From positions 39,223,842 to 39,287,841 of the forward strand of contig CM059569.1 in NCBI GenBank assembly GCA_030386875.1: a stretch of 64,000 nt of DNA. The letters are read 5' to 3'. How positions within the stretch are numbered: the stretch's first letter is position 1; each line of letters starts with the position of its first letter. The notes beneath the pieces were generated by a model. It saw only the letters and a program-made list of their open reading frames with translations. It searched no databases and was not told where the DNA came from. Shown here piece after piece: positions 33,528 through 45,080 of this stretch. Origin of the DNA: Morinoia aosen (Eukaryota; Arthropoda; Malacostraca; Amphipoda; Talitridae). The position numbers and the translations under genes are program-made.

Positions 33528-36251
33528 CCGACCAAATTACAAGCTCCCGCTTGTGCTCGAAAGGCTTATCCTCAATATTGAACCTCACTTGCTGCCGACG
33601 TGTTGAAACACATGGATCGTGAAAGAGGCAGCATGCAGACGACCGAAGTTTGCTCATGTGGCGAGCGCTGAAACGAGGACGCCAAATATAGACACCATAA
33701 TAGTTTTTCTTCGGCAGAAACGTTTCCTATAGATGATGTCGACCTCCTCCTCCGACGTTGGGATTTTCGCGAAAACCCTGAGAGTAAAAACTCTCGGAAG
33801 TGTAATTACTACTTCCATAATACCGCAGGCTCATTCGTCCTGGGTGGCATTGAGCTGTTCCTTTTCACTTGCAGAAGTCTTATAGAGATCTCCGAGTAGA
33901 TACTCAGTGGGCCATCAATCGAGGTGGACTACTATCTCGTGGATTTCGTCTTCTTTTCTAGAGGGTGTAATAGAAGACGCTGCCATTTATGCTGAGATCG
34001 CCGAAGTGCAATTTACATACGTTGTTTTTACATCTGGGCCTCCGTAGTATTTCTTTCGTCGCGTAGATACTCTCCTAGGTCGCCGTCGTACTCCGTTGTC
34101 GCTGAACTTGCAGAATCCCGAAGTCGTAGTCGAAGCCTCATGTTGAACTATGACCTTTAAATTTTAAAAGGGCGCCGTTTTCTGCGCGCTGGTCCCCCGT
34201 AGAAAACTTTCCGAGGCGGTCGTATCCTGTGCGCAGGACCCTCGTAGAAAACTTTCCGTGGCAGTTGTTTTCTGTGCGCCGGACTTTCGTAGAAAATTTC
34301 GCCGCAGCAGTCGACTGAATCATCTCGTGAATATTTTCTACACCTCGTCGTTTTCTGTGAGTCGGTGCGCGAGCTCAGGTGGTTGTCGTCTCGTGCCGTG
34401 CTTCAAGCGTCTGGTAGATGGTGGAGTAGGGAGCAGGGGCGCAGCACCTGTCTAGAGCGTGAGGGAGCGCGAGTTTAAATCCGTGGTGGTGAGTGTGGTC
34501 GATGGTGTAGACTTGGTTGAACCCGTGGTGGTGAGTCCGAGCTGACCGATGGCGACTGGTCTTGTGAAGTCGCCTGCCACGCGCCCTCAGTCGCGCCTGA
34601 CTGAGCTCGTCCACCACGCCTGGAAGGTCAGTCGAATTAAATACTTGATCTTATCTTGCCAAAATTCTCCCCAGCATCAAACCAAATCCACCCAGTCCCA
34701 GCTCTCTCCTTCAAAATCTCCAAGTATTTACAAAAGACTTAAACATCCTACGCATCTGAATTTTACGTAATTCGTTAACAAAAAAACAGAATGAACATAA
34801 GGTTCGAAATATTAAATGATCGCGAATATTTGAGCTAAATACAAAAAAGCCTGACGAGTTACAAACACATTTATGAAACTATAAAATACACGGACATGAA
34901 ATAATTGAATATGATTAGCTTTCCCCATACAAATTTTATCATAAATTTACATAATTTAAATTCAGTCGTATCCAACGCAACGAAGTCTAAATTTTTACGT
35001 TTAGCATTATCAAAATACGTATGCGTGAACAAGTTAAGAAAAGATTTTCGAAATAGAATTCATTTGTTTGAAATAAATCATAACCCTAATGAAGCTTTAA
35101 ATTTCTGAATAGACAATTCACTCTCTCATTCCGATGGATCGTGGATTGTCGTATCCGTCTAACTGTTTGCATGTTATTAATACATATCAGAGATGACAAG
35201 AATCATTATATGATGCGTCTCGCAGGTAACTAACTACTATATTAAAGGTAGATCCGTTGAAAATTTTACGCTAAAATACGAATGTGGTTCGACGAAGTTA
35301 AATTATTGAATTTTGAAAAATCTTATCTAAGAATTAACACAAAAAGCAGACAAATGTCTCTGAATTACGCCTATATTAGTAGAAATAGTGCCGTTGGTAT
35401 TTAGAATTGAATTTATTGTATTTAAACATCAAAATTAAATCGTTACAGAATGCGTTCTGCGGAGATGGAAACAAAATCATCTAAAAGTTGGTCTTGATCA
35501 TTACTATTAAAATTTTGAATATGCAATTTTATATAAGTCGTAGTGTCCACAGTAATTTGCTTGATAAATGTAGAACAAAAAATTGTTTCATGTGATAATG
35601 ATGAAATAATTGAAATTTTTATATTCTCCCATGTAATCAAATTTATTTTTTCATCTGAAAGCATAAAATATATTAAAAGCCTAAATTAAGAAGTTCGTGG
35701 TTTACGACGTTTATCGATCGTGCTATTGAAGTCTAGGAAACACGCAAGGCTGTTGAGTGAGTGCATGGGAGCGGTCGTTCGGGCGAGGACATGAGGGCTT
35801 TGTTTATGATTCGCATTCCATTGGCCTGCGACGTGGCTGGCGCCACATTCCCCCACTCCTAATGACTTAGGAATGTTTGGTCTTAACATTCGCCTACAAC
35901 ATGGCATGTTGCTACCTCATAGTTTTAACGTTGGATAGTGCAGAAAATGTTACATACGGTAATCGAGATTAATTGATGAAGGGGTACATTGAACATCCGT
36001 ATACATTATGAGTCTATCGTCAACATTGAAATATGAAACATTGATGCAACATTAATTGATCGCTTCTGAAGACATCCTGTAAATGAGTATTCATTAGGAA
36101 GGGAGAGATGAGATGATTCAGATAAAGAAATTATTTTTAGTCGGCCAAATATCAATTTTTTAAATTTGAATATTTGAATGCACATATATTTTTATTTCGG
36201 TGTGAGTTCGGCATGAGGTTCTACAGTAACATTTACATTTAAAGCAAAACT

Positions 36252-36272
36252 CAAATCCCACCGCTGCCACCA
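36252..36272 (-). other. Primer-binding site of the LARD-like element
   Basis: TGGTGGCAGCGGTGGGAT on the minus strand, two bases inside the 5' LTR end. It is very similar to the site of the Gypsy element at 5075. The donor tRNA is not assigned. Confidence 0.8.
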
Positions 36273-36274
36273 TT

Positions 36275-37580
36275 TGTGATGGCTCCTATATTCAATCTCA
36301 CCGATGCCACATCATTTGTAATAGTTTCTTGGTGGTGATCGCAGTCTTATTGGTTTTCTCGTTATCGTCCTTTCCATGTCTTTAATTACTGCCGATATTT
36401 CCGTGATTTATGTTTCGTGAGTACATTATTCCTCACAATTCTTTTATTTTCTAGTCACTATTAATCACGATAGCTTTTCAATGCTGCCACCAGCCACTTG
36501 GGCAAAGAATATTTATATTTATAAGACATGTTAATTTAAGATATCGGTTAAGCGTTTTGGCAACGTAGCGGAAGGCATATTAATATAAGTACATAGCCGT
36601 ATTTCTTGGCTTCGTGAAACAATCATTTCCTCTTTATCATCATCATCCCTTCCTCCTCTCTTCCTCCTAATTACGGGGGGAAATTAAGGACACGATAGAT
36701 CTAAACATTTCACTATTGACAATAAAAGTAATCAAAAGTTATGAATTACATATCCTAATCGCTCGCATCCTATCCTACATACTTGAAGACCTGAAGGAGG
36801 GGACATTATTACATGGTGGACATGGATTGATACTTAGCTGTGGTTCGACTGCTTTGTAGATTGGCCCGGACTCCAGGCGACGGGCCACCATTTTTGTATC
36901 GCCCGAATCGACCGTTGTGGCGATGCTTAACTGACATTAAAGCAAGGTTTGCGGGTCACTTAATAGAATTTGGAAGCAAGGCACGATTACGTTCGCTATG
37001 AGGTGGTCATGTTGAAGTCCTCAATATATTTAGATAAAAGCACGCGCCTGGTCCGCGAGGACCAACGCAATTCGTTTCGTCGCAGCTCACACCTCTGTCA
37101 GTGGCATTCGGAGCCCCCCACCTAACTGACTCCGTCCTCGAAGGCAACCCTCGCGGTGGCGCTGTCGCCGCTTCTCCCCAGGTGCCGACTAGCAATTATG
37201 ATTTAATCCGATTGATATATGATAGGAAATTATTTCCTAAAACAATTTAAATACGCTGTTTCTTACTCTCGTTAACATATATATAAATACTAACGATCCC
37301 CGGAAATGTTATCAATAAGAAGTAAACATTACAAAGGGTTATAGTTATGAAGTTCCTGGCATCTTCTGTTGGGCTGTCGTTGTCCTCGAAGTCCAAGCGG
37401 AGATTCTTCCCGAAGGTATAGACGATTTGAAAGAATAGGCGATTTGAAGTGCTCCCACGTTGATACTCAGACTTAATATTGTTTGGTCTTTTAGAACCAT
37501 TTAGGAATACGTTATTGGCCAGATAACGATTCCAGATTCTTAGCGATATTCCGTACACAGTCATGCGGAGAAGCATGACA
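36275..37580 (-). repeat. 5' LTR of the LARD-like element
   Basis: A 1,306-bp copy of the repeat at 32201-33514, with a shorter AT run. TACT and then the satellite follow directly at 37581. Confidence 0.93.
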
Positions 37581-38970
37581 TACTGTTGTACTTCTGTACG
37601 AGCCAGCACGTGCAGCTCAGATGTACTCTCTGGCGCTTAATTCGGGGACTGTGATGGGTTGTACTGTTGTACTGTTGTACTGCTGTACGAGCCAGCACGT
37701 GCAGCTCAGATGTACTCTCTGGCGCTTAATTCGGGGACTGTGATGGGTTGTACTGTTGTACGAGCCAGCACGTGCAGCTCAGATGTACTCTCTGGCGCTT
37801 AATTCGGTGACTGTGATGGGTTGTACTGTTGTACTGTTGTACTGCTGTACGAGCCAGCACGTGCAGCTCAGATGTACTCTCTGGCGCTTAATTCGGGGAC
37901 TGTGATGGGTTGTACTGTTGTACTGTTGAACTGCTGTACGAGCCAGCACGTGCAGCTCAGATGTACTCTCTGGCGCTTAATTCGGTGACTGTGATGGGTT
38001 GTACTGTTGTACTGTTGTACTGCTGTACGAGCCAGCACGTGCAGCTCAGATGTACTCTCTGGCGCTTAATTCGGGGACTGTGATGGGTTGTACTGTTGTA
38101 CTGTTGTACTGCTGTACGAGCCAGAACGTGCAGCTCAGATGTACTCTCTGGCGCTTAATTCGGGGACTGTGATGGGTTGTACTGTTGTACTGTTGTACTG
38201 CTGTACGAGCCAGCACGTGCAGCTCAGATGTACTCTCTGGCGCTTAATTCGGTGACTGTGATGGGTTGTACTGTTGTACTGTTGTACTGTTGTACGAGCC
38301 AGCACGTGCAGCTCAGATGTACTCTCTGGCGCTTAATTCGGTGACTGTGATGGGTTGTACTGTTGTACTGTTGTACTGCTGTACGAGCCAGCACGTGCAG
38401 CTCAGATGTACTCTCTGGCGCTTAATTCGGTGACTGTGATGGGTTGTAGTGTTGTACTGTTGTACTGCTGTACGAGCCAGCACGTGCAGCTCAGATGTAC
38501 TCTCTGGCGCTTAATTCGGTGACTGTGATGGGTTGTACTGTTGTACTGTTGTACTGCTGCACGAGCCAGCACGTGCAGCTCAGATGTACTCTCTGGCGCT
38601 TAATTCGGGGACTGTGATGGGTTGTACTGTTGTACTGTTGTACTGCTGTACGAGCCAGCACGTGCAGCTCAGATGTACTCTCTGGCGCTTAATTCGGTGA
38701 CTGTGATGGGTTGTACTGTTGTACTGTTGTACTGTTGTACGAGCCAGCACGTGCAGCTCAGATGTACTCTCTGGCGCTTAATTCGGGGACTGTGATGGGT
38801 TGTACTGTTGTACTGTTGTACTGCTGTACGAGCCAGCACGTGCAGCTCAGATGTACTCTCTGGCGCTTAATTCGGTGACTGTGATGGGTTGTACTGTTGT
38901 ACTGCTGTACGAGCCAGCACGTGCAGCTCAGATGTACTCTCTGGCGCTTAATTCGGTGACTGTGATGGGT
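37581..38970. repeat. 89-bp satellite, right block
   Basis: About 16 further copies in the same orientation and register as 29230-32200, ending at GTGATGGGTTAAACTG. The two blocks were one array before the LTR element inserted. Confidence 0.97.
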
Positions 38971-39041
38971 TAAACTGAAGTTCAATATTTAACTCAAATT
39001 TAAATTCAAAATTCATTAGCAAATTTATGAATACCAAATAG

Positions 39042-40213
39042 AATCTGGGTCCGTTGAATACCATTCATTTAAATATGGGTCCGTTGAATACCATTCATTT
39101 AAATCTGGGTCCGTTGAATACCATTCATTTAAATCTGGGTCCGTTGAATACCATTCATTTATATCTGGGTCCGTTGAATACCATTCATTTAAACCTGGGT
39201 CCATTGAATACCATTCATTTAAATCTGGGTCCGTTGAATACCATTCATTTATATCTGGGTCCATTGAATACCATTCATTTAAATCTGGGTCCGTTGAATA
39301 CCATTCATTTAAATCTGGGTCCGTTGAATACCATTCATTTATATCTGGGTTCATTGAATACCATTCATTTAAATCTGGGTCCGTTGAATACCATTCATTT
39401 ATATCTGGGTCCATTGAATACCATTCATTTAAATCTGGGTCCGTTGAATACCATTCATTTAAATCTGGGTCCATTGAATACCATTCATTTAAATCTGGGT
39501 ACATTGAATACCATTCATTTAAATCTGGGTCCGTTGAATACCATTCATTTAAATCTGGGTCCATTGAATACCATTCATTTAAATCTGGGTCCGTTGAATA
39601 CCATTCATTTAAATCTGGGTCCATTGAATACCATTCATATAAATCTGGGTCCATTGAATACCATTCATTTAAATCTGGGTCCGTTGAATGCCATTCATTT
39701 AAATCTGGGTCCATTGAATACCATTCATTTATATCTGGGTCCATTGAATACCATTCATTTAAATCTGGGTCCGTTGAATACCATTCATATATATCTGGGT
39801 CCGTTGAATACCATTCATTTAAATCTGGGTCCATTGAATACCATTCATTTAAATCTGAGTCCATTGAATACCATTCATTTAAATCTGGGTCCGTTGAATA
39901 CCATACATTTAAATCTGGGTCCATTGAATACCATTCTTTTAAATCTGGGTCCGTTGAATACCATTCATTTAAATCTGGGTCCATTGAATACCATTCATTT
40001 AAATCTGGGTCCATTGAATACCATTCATTTAAATCTGGATCCGTTGAATACCATACATTTAAATCTGGGTCCATTGAATACCATTCATTTAAATCTGGGT
40101 CCGTTGAATACCATACATTTAAATCTGGGTCCGTTGAATACCATTCATTTAAATCTGGGTCCATTGAATACCATTCATTTAAATCTGGGTCCATTGAATA
40201 CCATTCATTTAAA
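39042..40213. repeat. 30-bp satellite, open on both strands
   Basis: Thirty-nine copies of a 30-bp unit (GGGTCCRTTGAATACCATTC plus ATTTAAATCT). Common variants are CCG/CCA and TTTAAATC/TTTATATC. Since 30 is divisible by three and the unit lacks stops in one frame on each strand, continuous frames of about 390 codons exist on both strands: a ten-residue NTIHLNLGPL repeat on plus, DPDLNEWYSM on minus. The plus frame starts at TTG. These are best treated as satellite sequence. Confidence 0.95.
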
Positions 40214-40235
40214 AAAGATTGTTAGAATTTTTTGA

Positions 40236-40520
40236 ACGACCCATTAGTGGGTCGTATCGCAGCCGGGAGAACTTAAGCACGACCCACCGGTGGGTCGTAT
40301 CGCAGCCGGGAGAACTTAAGCACGACCCACCGGTGGGTCGTATCGCAGCCGGGAGAACTTAAGCACGACCCATTGGTGGGTCGTATCGTAGCCGGGAGAA
40401 CTTAAGCACGACCCACCGGTGGGTCGTATCGTAGCCGGGAGAACTTAAGCACGACCCACCGGTGGGTCGTATCGTAGCCGAGAGAACTTAAGCACGACCC
40501 ACCGGTGGGTCGTATCGCAA
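40236..40520. repeat. 43-bp array with an 18-bp palindrome per unit
   Basis: Six and a half copies of a 43-bp unit. Most copies carry the perfect palindrome CGACCCACCGGTGGGTCG followed by TATCGCAGCCGGGAGAACTT. Two units have CCATTAGTGGG or CCATTGGTGGG, which breaks the palindrome centre. It begins 23 bp after the 30-bp satellite. Confidence 0.96.
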
Positions 40521-43431
40521 GCAGCGCATTAATTCGTTGTTCAGGACATCAGCGGACCGTGAGCAAATGATGTCTTACTTCTGAACTTCAAGCAAAATTT
40601 GTTAAACAAGTAAAGCCCACGTACAAATAATTACTACAAAAATTTTAAATTCAAAATAACCCAAGCCATCATTAGCCTCCTTCTGAAAATCCACATCGCA
40701 CGCGTTCCGCTGCAATTTAAACGGACACGTGAACAAATACCTGGTCTCTGAGCGGCTTCCGGCAGACAATCAAACTCACACCGGGAAATGTTATCGAAGC
40801 ACATTTCCTCGAGCCTGTATATAACAGCGACCGCTTGAAACTATTGCTGAGGATAGAGCCTGCCCTCACTTGGGCCGACGGACACCGTCTCCTCCACGCG
40901 CTGATAACTCGGCTCGCACAGCGCGTCTCACAACGGAGCCATCTTTCGCTTACAACTGCCATCAAAAAAGAAAGCACCAAAAAATAGAGCACCAATGTTC
41001 AAAATTCATCAACTAAGAAATTGGCGACCTCGAAATTATCGTAGTTTGATGCGTAGATGAAACTACAATCATACCGCTGAGAGTCACACCCTCCAAACCA
41101 TTTACATTGTGACAAAAATGTCAACAAATGTTGAATGAAAAAGAAAATTAAATTTGAGAAACAAATAATTTTTCACATAAAGTGCCTTAACAGATAACCT
41201 TGCGGTAATTTCCATTTTCTCAAGCTAGAAACATCTTCGATCGCTGAAGTGTATGTTTAGAATCAGTGCTCTAAGATTGAACAAACCGTAAAATTCTATT
41301 ACAACCAATGTTATTTACAGCTCCACCTACGCCAGAAAGCCGAATTTACTGGGAAAAAGCGTACAACATCAGATTTAGTAATCATTATCACACAGCAAAA
41401 GGAGATCTGCTTCATGTCCTTTACTCTCATGCTATGTTCAAGCTGCACTCGCATGAAGCACCACTAAAGATAGTGCAGTTTTGGCTGGTGTACAAACAAA
41501 AACGATTCTGATATAACAAAGAAAACTACTCCGGTTTTTCTATCTTCACACTGCACTGGAGATCCGAACAGACCTCGAATTATAACTCCATAATACTAGA
41601 GGACTTCAAACTGAGGTGATAATGTGCACTATGAAGCGTATAGCGTGCACGGTACAAACTTTCATTACGCTAGAATGTAAAAGCGGTTGAAAAGAAGGAA
41701 GAGGAAACTCTCCAGCCCCTGGTTGCTGCTGAAGACGTGTTGTGAAGAGCCGCACGCCGCTCTTCGTGCGCTGCCGAGTGCTGTGGGGGTGTTGGGTGCT
41801 GAGGGCGCTGGAGCCCAGGGTGCTGGTGCGCCCTCCTAGTGTGGGAGCCCAGATGGTGCCCTGGTGGTGGTATACACCCATATGTATAAGGGACGCTTGA
41901 AAAGAGAGCTGCATGACCACGGATTACTGTATGACTATGAAGGAACCAAGCACAAAGAGCACACCTTTACACTATATGAGCGTCAGGAAGTATGGTGTTC
42001 CGTACAAACAACTGACTGCGAGCGTCCTTAGCGAGCTGAGGTGCCTGTACTAATGAAAAATGATGTGCACATCGAGAGCAGGTGGAGGAAGCTTCTAATT
42101 TTGGGAAAATGTTTGCGTTCGTTTCCGAAAGTTTCGTTCCAACCGCGTCTGTATAAAGTCCTGCTTACAAATTCGACCTTTTTTAGAGGAAAAATGCTCT
42201 TGGAGTTTATGAAGGTTTTTGAAGGACGTCAATTTTGTATATTGCGCTGGATATGTTTGTGTATAGTTCATTCACGACCCCAGCACATTAGCAAACTTGT
42301 GTTCGCAGAAATAGCACGCCTCTGGCCAGAGAAATAACAAATTTGTGGTAGGAGAAATGAAAAAGTTGTTATCGTAAAAACGACGCACGAATTGAAGTAC
42401 GTTGAGAGATCATCTCCGCAAGTCGCATAAGGATGATCTCAGGAATGGGAGATGTGCTGGCGGCCTCACACAAACTGGCACAGAAGAATTCGTCACGCAG
42501 GAGCCGAATTACTGCCGCAAATGAGCGTGGTTGTCAGGTCATGTCGACTTCACGACGCTCAGACTAGGCCGCCCCGACCTACATTCTTCGGTCCTTCTTG
42601 CCTCTTCTCGCGGCTGCCGGGCAGTCAGGCGTGAGGCGGCTTCCTCAGCAGCACGGCGACGGAATGCAAAACTCTTCATTGAAAAAATTGCTGCAATCGA
42701 GTGAAATTTTGCTACGTAATTTACCCCTGATGAAGGGGACGGGGAGACCACACATTAAGGAATTGTACGTCCGTGCGTTTCGAGCAATAGCTCTTGTTTA
42801 AACCAAAAACAAGCTTTGTGATGAAAATATAAATTTCACTGAAGCTTGAACTGAGCGCTCAGCGCATGAGTAACAATTGAGCAGATGAAGCTAGAACAAA
42901 CAAAAATAGGGAAATATCATCTTTTTGAACACTTACGTACACTGTGCGCCCGATGACTTCATTTTTTAATCCAAGTTTATTTATGAATAAGATAATCAAA
43001 ATAAAACTAGCGAACTAATATCAGGGTTTCATCTGATGCTGAAAGCTATATTGCTTTCTTCGGTTCTAACGCTGCCACGTAGAGAGCAGTCAAGCTGTGA
43101 TCGGCACACCCTCGTGTAGAGCTACGGAAGTTGTGTGTAGACACGCTGTATATCTACAACCAGATTACGATGCACAGAGCGCACAACTAAACCTTTGTGC
43201 TAAAGGAGCAGATGATTCTTCGTCTGATAGAAATAGTACATAATTACTGAAGGCTTATTTCTCACAACTAACGGTTCAAAAAATGAACTAGTCACGCACT
43301 AAATAAGCTAACTGTTATGAAGGCTTCCGGACCGCTCGAGTTTATGGTCAGGTTGTGAAGAGAAGCGCGTTCCACTCACGCCAAATGCGCCAGTAGAAGT
43401 TGAGGCAGATCTGAACGCTAACTCATTGAGC
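40521..43431. other. Stretch without a recognised gene
   Basis: About 2.9 kb of low-copy-looking DNA. Several frames of 60-105 codons exist (for example 41308-41511 plus and 42041-42337 plus) but none shows a domain, and splice structure could not be judged. Diverged host exons cannot be excluded. Confidence 0.45.
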
Positions 43432-43712
43432 ACCTTTACGCGTTGACGAAGTTTGTGCGGTTGCCAGGGTTGGTTCGGTTAGGTTTTAAGTGCAGAATTG
43501 AAAACCGACTGTTCACCTCGAATACAACCTTATATTTTCTAAATAGTGAAAGAAATATAATTGAACGATAATATTTTGACCTCATATACTAAAATTAATT
43601 TTAAAAAGTAGTGAAGTTGTTGACATGTTATTCATTTATGCCGGTATGGAAATCAGCAATTTACTTAGTGGCACACACCTGTGCCAATAAGTAGTTGACG
43701 TGTTAAAGGATT
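43432..43712. mobile_element. Short TIR element related to the one at 51830
   Basis: The left end reads CCTTTACGCGTTGACGAAG. The reverse complement of the right end reads CCTTTAACACGTCAACTAC. The interior shares blocks in order with 51830-52299: a GGTTNGGTTAGGTTTTAAGTG-like block, CGACTNNNNANCTC, and ATGTTATTCATTTATG against ATGTCATTCATTTTA. It is a non-autonomous DNA element; the TTAA-like ends suggest piggyBac type, but this is inferred. Confidence 0.6.
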
Positions 43713-44389
43713 GAACATAAGCAATACAAACGTCACAAGTCATTGTCCGGGGAATAAAGGGCTGTTTCGTCATGGAAAAGATGGTGCTTTCAAAGTGTTT
43801 GTCTTCCAGTAGCACAAGCTTAAAATTTTATGTATTTTTTTGCAGCGAAAATATTCCTATGTAATTACTGTAGCTCACGTCTCTGATCAGGACAAACATG
43901 CAAGAACGTCAGCAGCACATCTGTGAAAAAATAAATTCAACTTCGCATTCTGAGGTTGTTCTACGGGCCGCTTGCACGCAAACATCCCATGAGACTGGAG
44001 CAAGTGTGCACTGCGGACACGGAACACAGCAGGTTGCACTCGTTGGCTGCTCTGACCGAGCTCGGAGTGACACGCAGACGGCGAGGTGGAACAGCGCATC
44101 CTTGACTGCTGTTCTCAGAGGCTGGTCATTGCTGCTCTACATCACCAGCTCTGTGAGTGCTGGGCCTAGTGACGGGAGCTGAGGTAAATGGCTCTAGACC
44201 AAAAGTTAGGGAGCTATGTTCATGTCAAAAGTTAGAACACTGAATTCTGACTCCAGCTGCCAGGGCTGCTGTTGTGGTCGGGGCAGTCGCAGTTGTAAAG
44301 AAAATTCGGCTCCGTAAGGTAACTCACAAACTCATACAGAAGGTATCGCTTGTAGTACTTCTGGAACACACCAGCACTGGGCAAAAACA
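43713..44389. other. Stretch without a recognised gene
   Basis: Unique-looking sequence. A 94-codon frame at 43898-44182 has no recognisable domain. Confidence 0.45.
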
Positions 44390-44562
44390 ATGCAGACACA
44401 CAAAATAAAATCAAAGCAACCGAGTATATAAGACACAAAACACAAAATAAAAGCAACGGAGCACACAACACACACAACACAAAACATAAGCAACGGAGCA
44501 CATAACACACACAACACAAAACAGAAGCATCGGAGCACACAACACACACACACACACAAGCC
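44390..44562. repeat. 37-bp minisatellite with CA runs
   Basis: AGCAACGGAGCAC-type blocks occur at 44415, 44452, 44489 and 44526, exactly 37 bp apart, separated by CACAACACAAAA. It ends in a short (CA)n. Confidence 0.9.
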
Positions 44563-44798
44563 AGCTCGTGTAGGCGCACACATCCTTGACGACGCTTCAA
44601 GGTTCGCCGTTCCGCCGCCGCAGAGGCCGCGCCGCTCCAGCGGTTGTCGCTATCAGTTTGTCTCGAGCGCTCATCCTCGGGCGATAGTCGCGAGTCGAGC
44701 AGCCATTAACTATCGCAGAGCTCGTTACACTATCTCATGTGGCGTACATCCTCCAGGGGGGGGGGGATGTGCTTGGCATTGGTGGGTGCAGTGGGGCC

Positions 44799-45080
44799 AT
44801 AGGGCCCTGACCCCAGTTAGGAGGATAGTAAGGACACAGGTGAGCGACGAGTCAAGAGGATTTAAGGGCCCCGACCCCAGTTAGGAGGATATTAAGGGCA
44901 CAGGTGAGCGACGATTCAAGAGGACTTAAGGGCCCCGACCCCAGTTAGGAGGATAGCAAGAGCACAGGTGAGCGACGAGTCAAGAGGACTTAAGGGCCCC
45001 GAACCCAGTTAGGGGGATAGCAAGGGCACATGTGAGCAAGGAGTCAAAAAGACTTAAGGGCCCCGACCCCAGCTAGGAAG
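44799..45080. repeat. 64-bp tandem array
   Basis: About four and a half copies of a 64-bp unit. TTAAGGGCCCCGACCCCAG starts at 44862, 44926, 44990 and 45054, followed by TTAGGAGGATAGNAAGGGCA and CAGGTGAGCGACGAGTCAAG. A run of 10 G lies just upstream, at about 44756. Confidence 0.95.

Larger units (their letters stand above)
33515..36274 (-). other. Interior of the LARD-like element
   Basis: 2.76 kb without a pol gene. Around 34175-34305 are three diverged copies of a ~47-bp motif (GTAGAAAACTTTCCG with TTTTCTGTGCGC), giving a repeated GKFST pattern on the minus strand. Minus-strand frames of 60-80 codons at 35443-35664 and 35686-35907 are not recognisable. On the minus strand about 35845-35870 reads AGGAGTGGGGGAATGTGGCG, which looks like a purine tract followed by an LTR-type TG start. 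A relic of a second LTR is possible but unproven. Confidence 0.6.
32201..37580 (-). mobile_element. Non-autonomous LTR retrotransposon (LARD-like), minus strand
   Basis: A 5,380-bp insertion in the 89-bp satellite, flanked by TACT (32197-32200 and 37581-37584), a 4-bp target duplication. Direct repeats of 1,314 and 1,306 bp with TG...CA ends bound a 2.76-kb interior. Next to the right repeat, on the minus strand, is TGGTGGCAGCGGTGGGAT, a primer-binding site, which fixes the orientation. Next to the left repeat is CTATGGGGGATAT, a purine tract. There is no RT, integrase or complete gag. Large LTRs plus a non-coding interior match the LARD class. At least nine substitutions and an AT-run length change separate the LTRs, so it is older than the Gypsy copy at 4366. 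Its LTR also starts TGTCATG and its primer site resembles that element's. Confidence 0.9.

Noticed and set aside
33163-33657. 164-codon minus-strand ORF at the LARD 3' LTR border
   Set aside because: It runs across the interior/LTR junction into an AT microsatellite and has no recognisable domain. Treated as chance.
39042-40213. Repeat protein genes on both strands of the 30-bp array
   Set aside because: The frames are explained by a unit length divisible by three. The plus frame has only a TTG start, and there is no promoter, splice or domain evidence.
44232-44600. 122-codon Cys/Leu-rich minus-strand ORF resembling a membrane protein
   Set aside because: It is a translation of the 37-bp CA-containing minisatellite.
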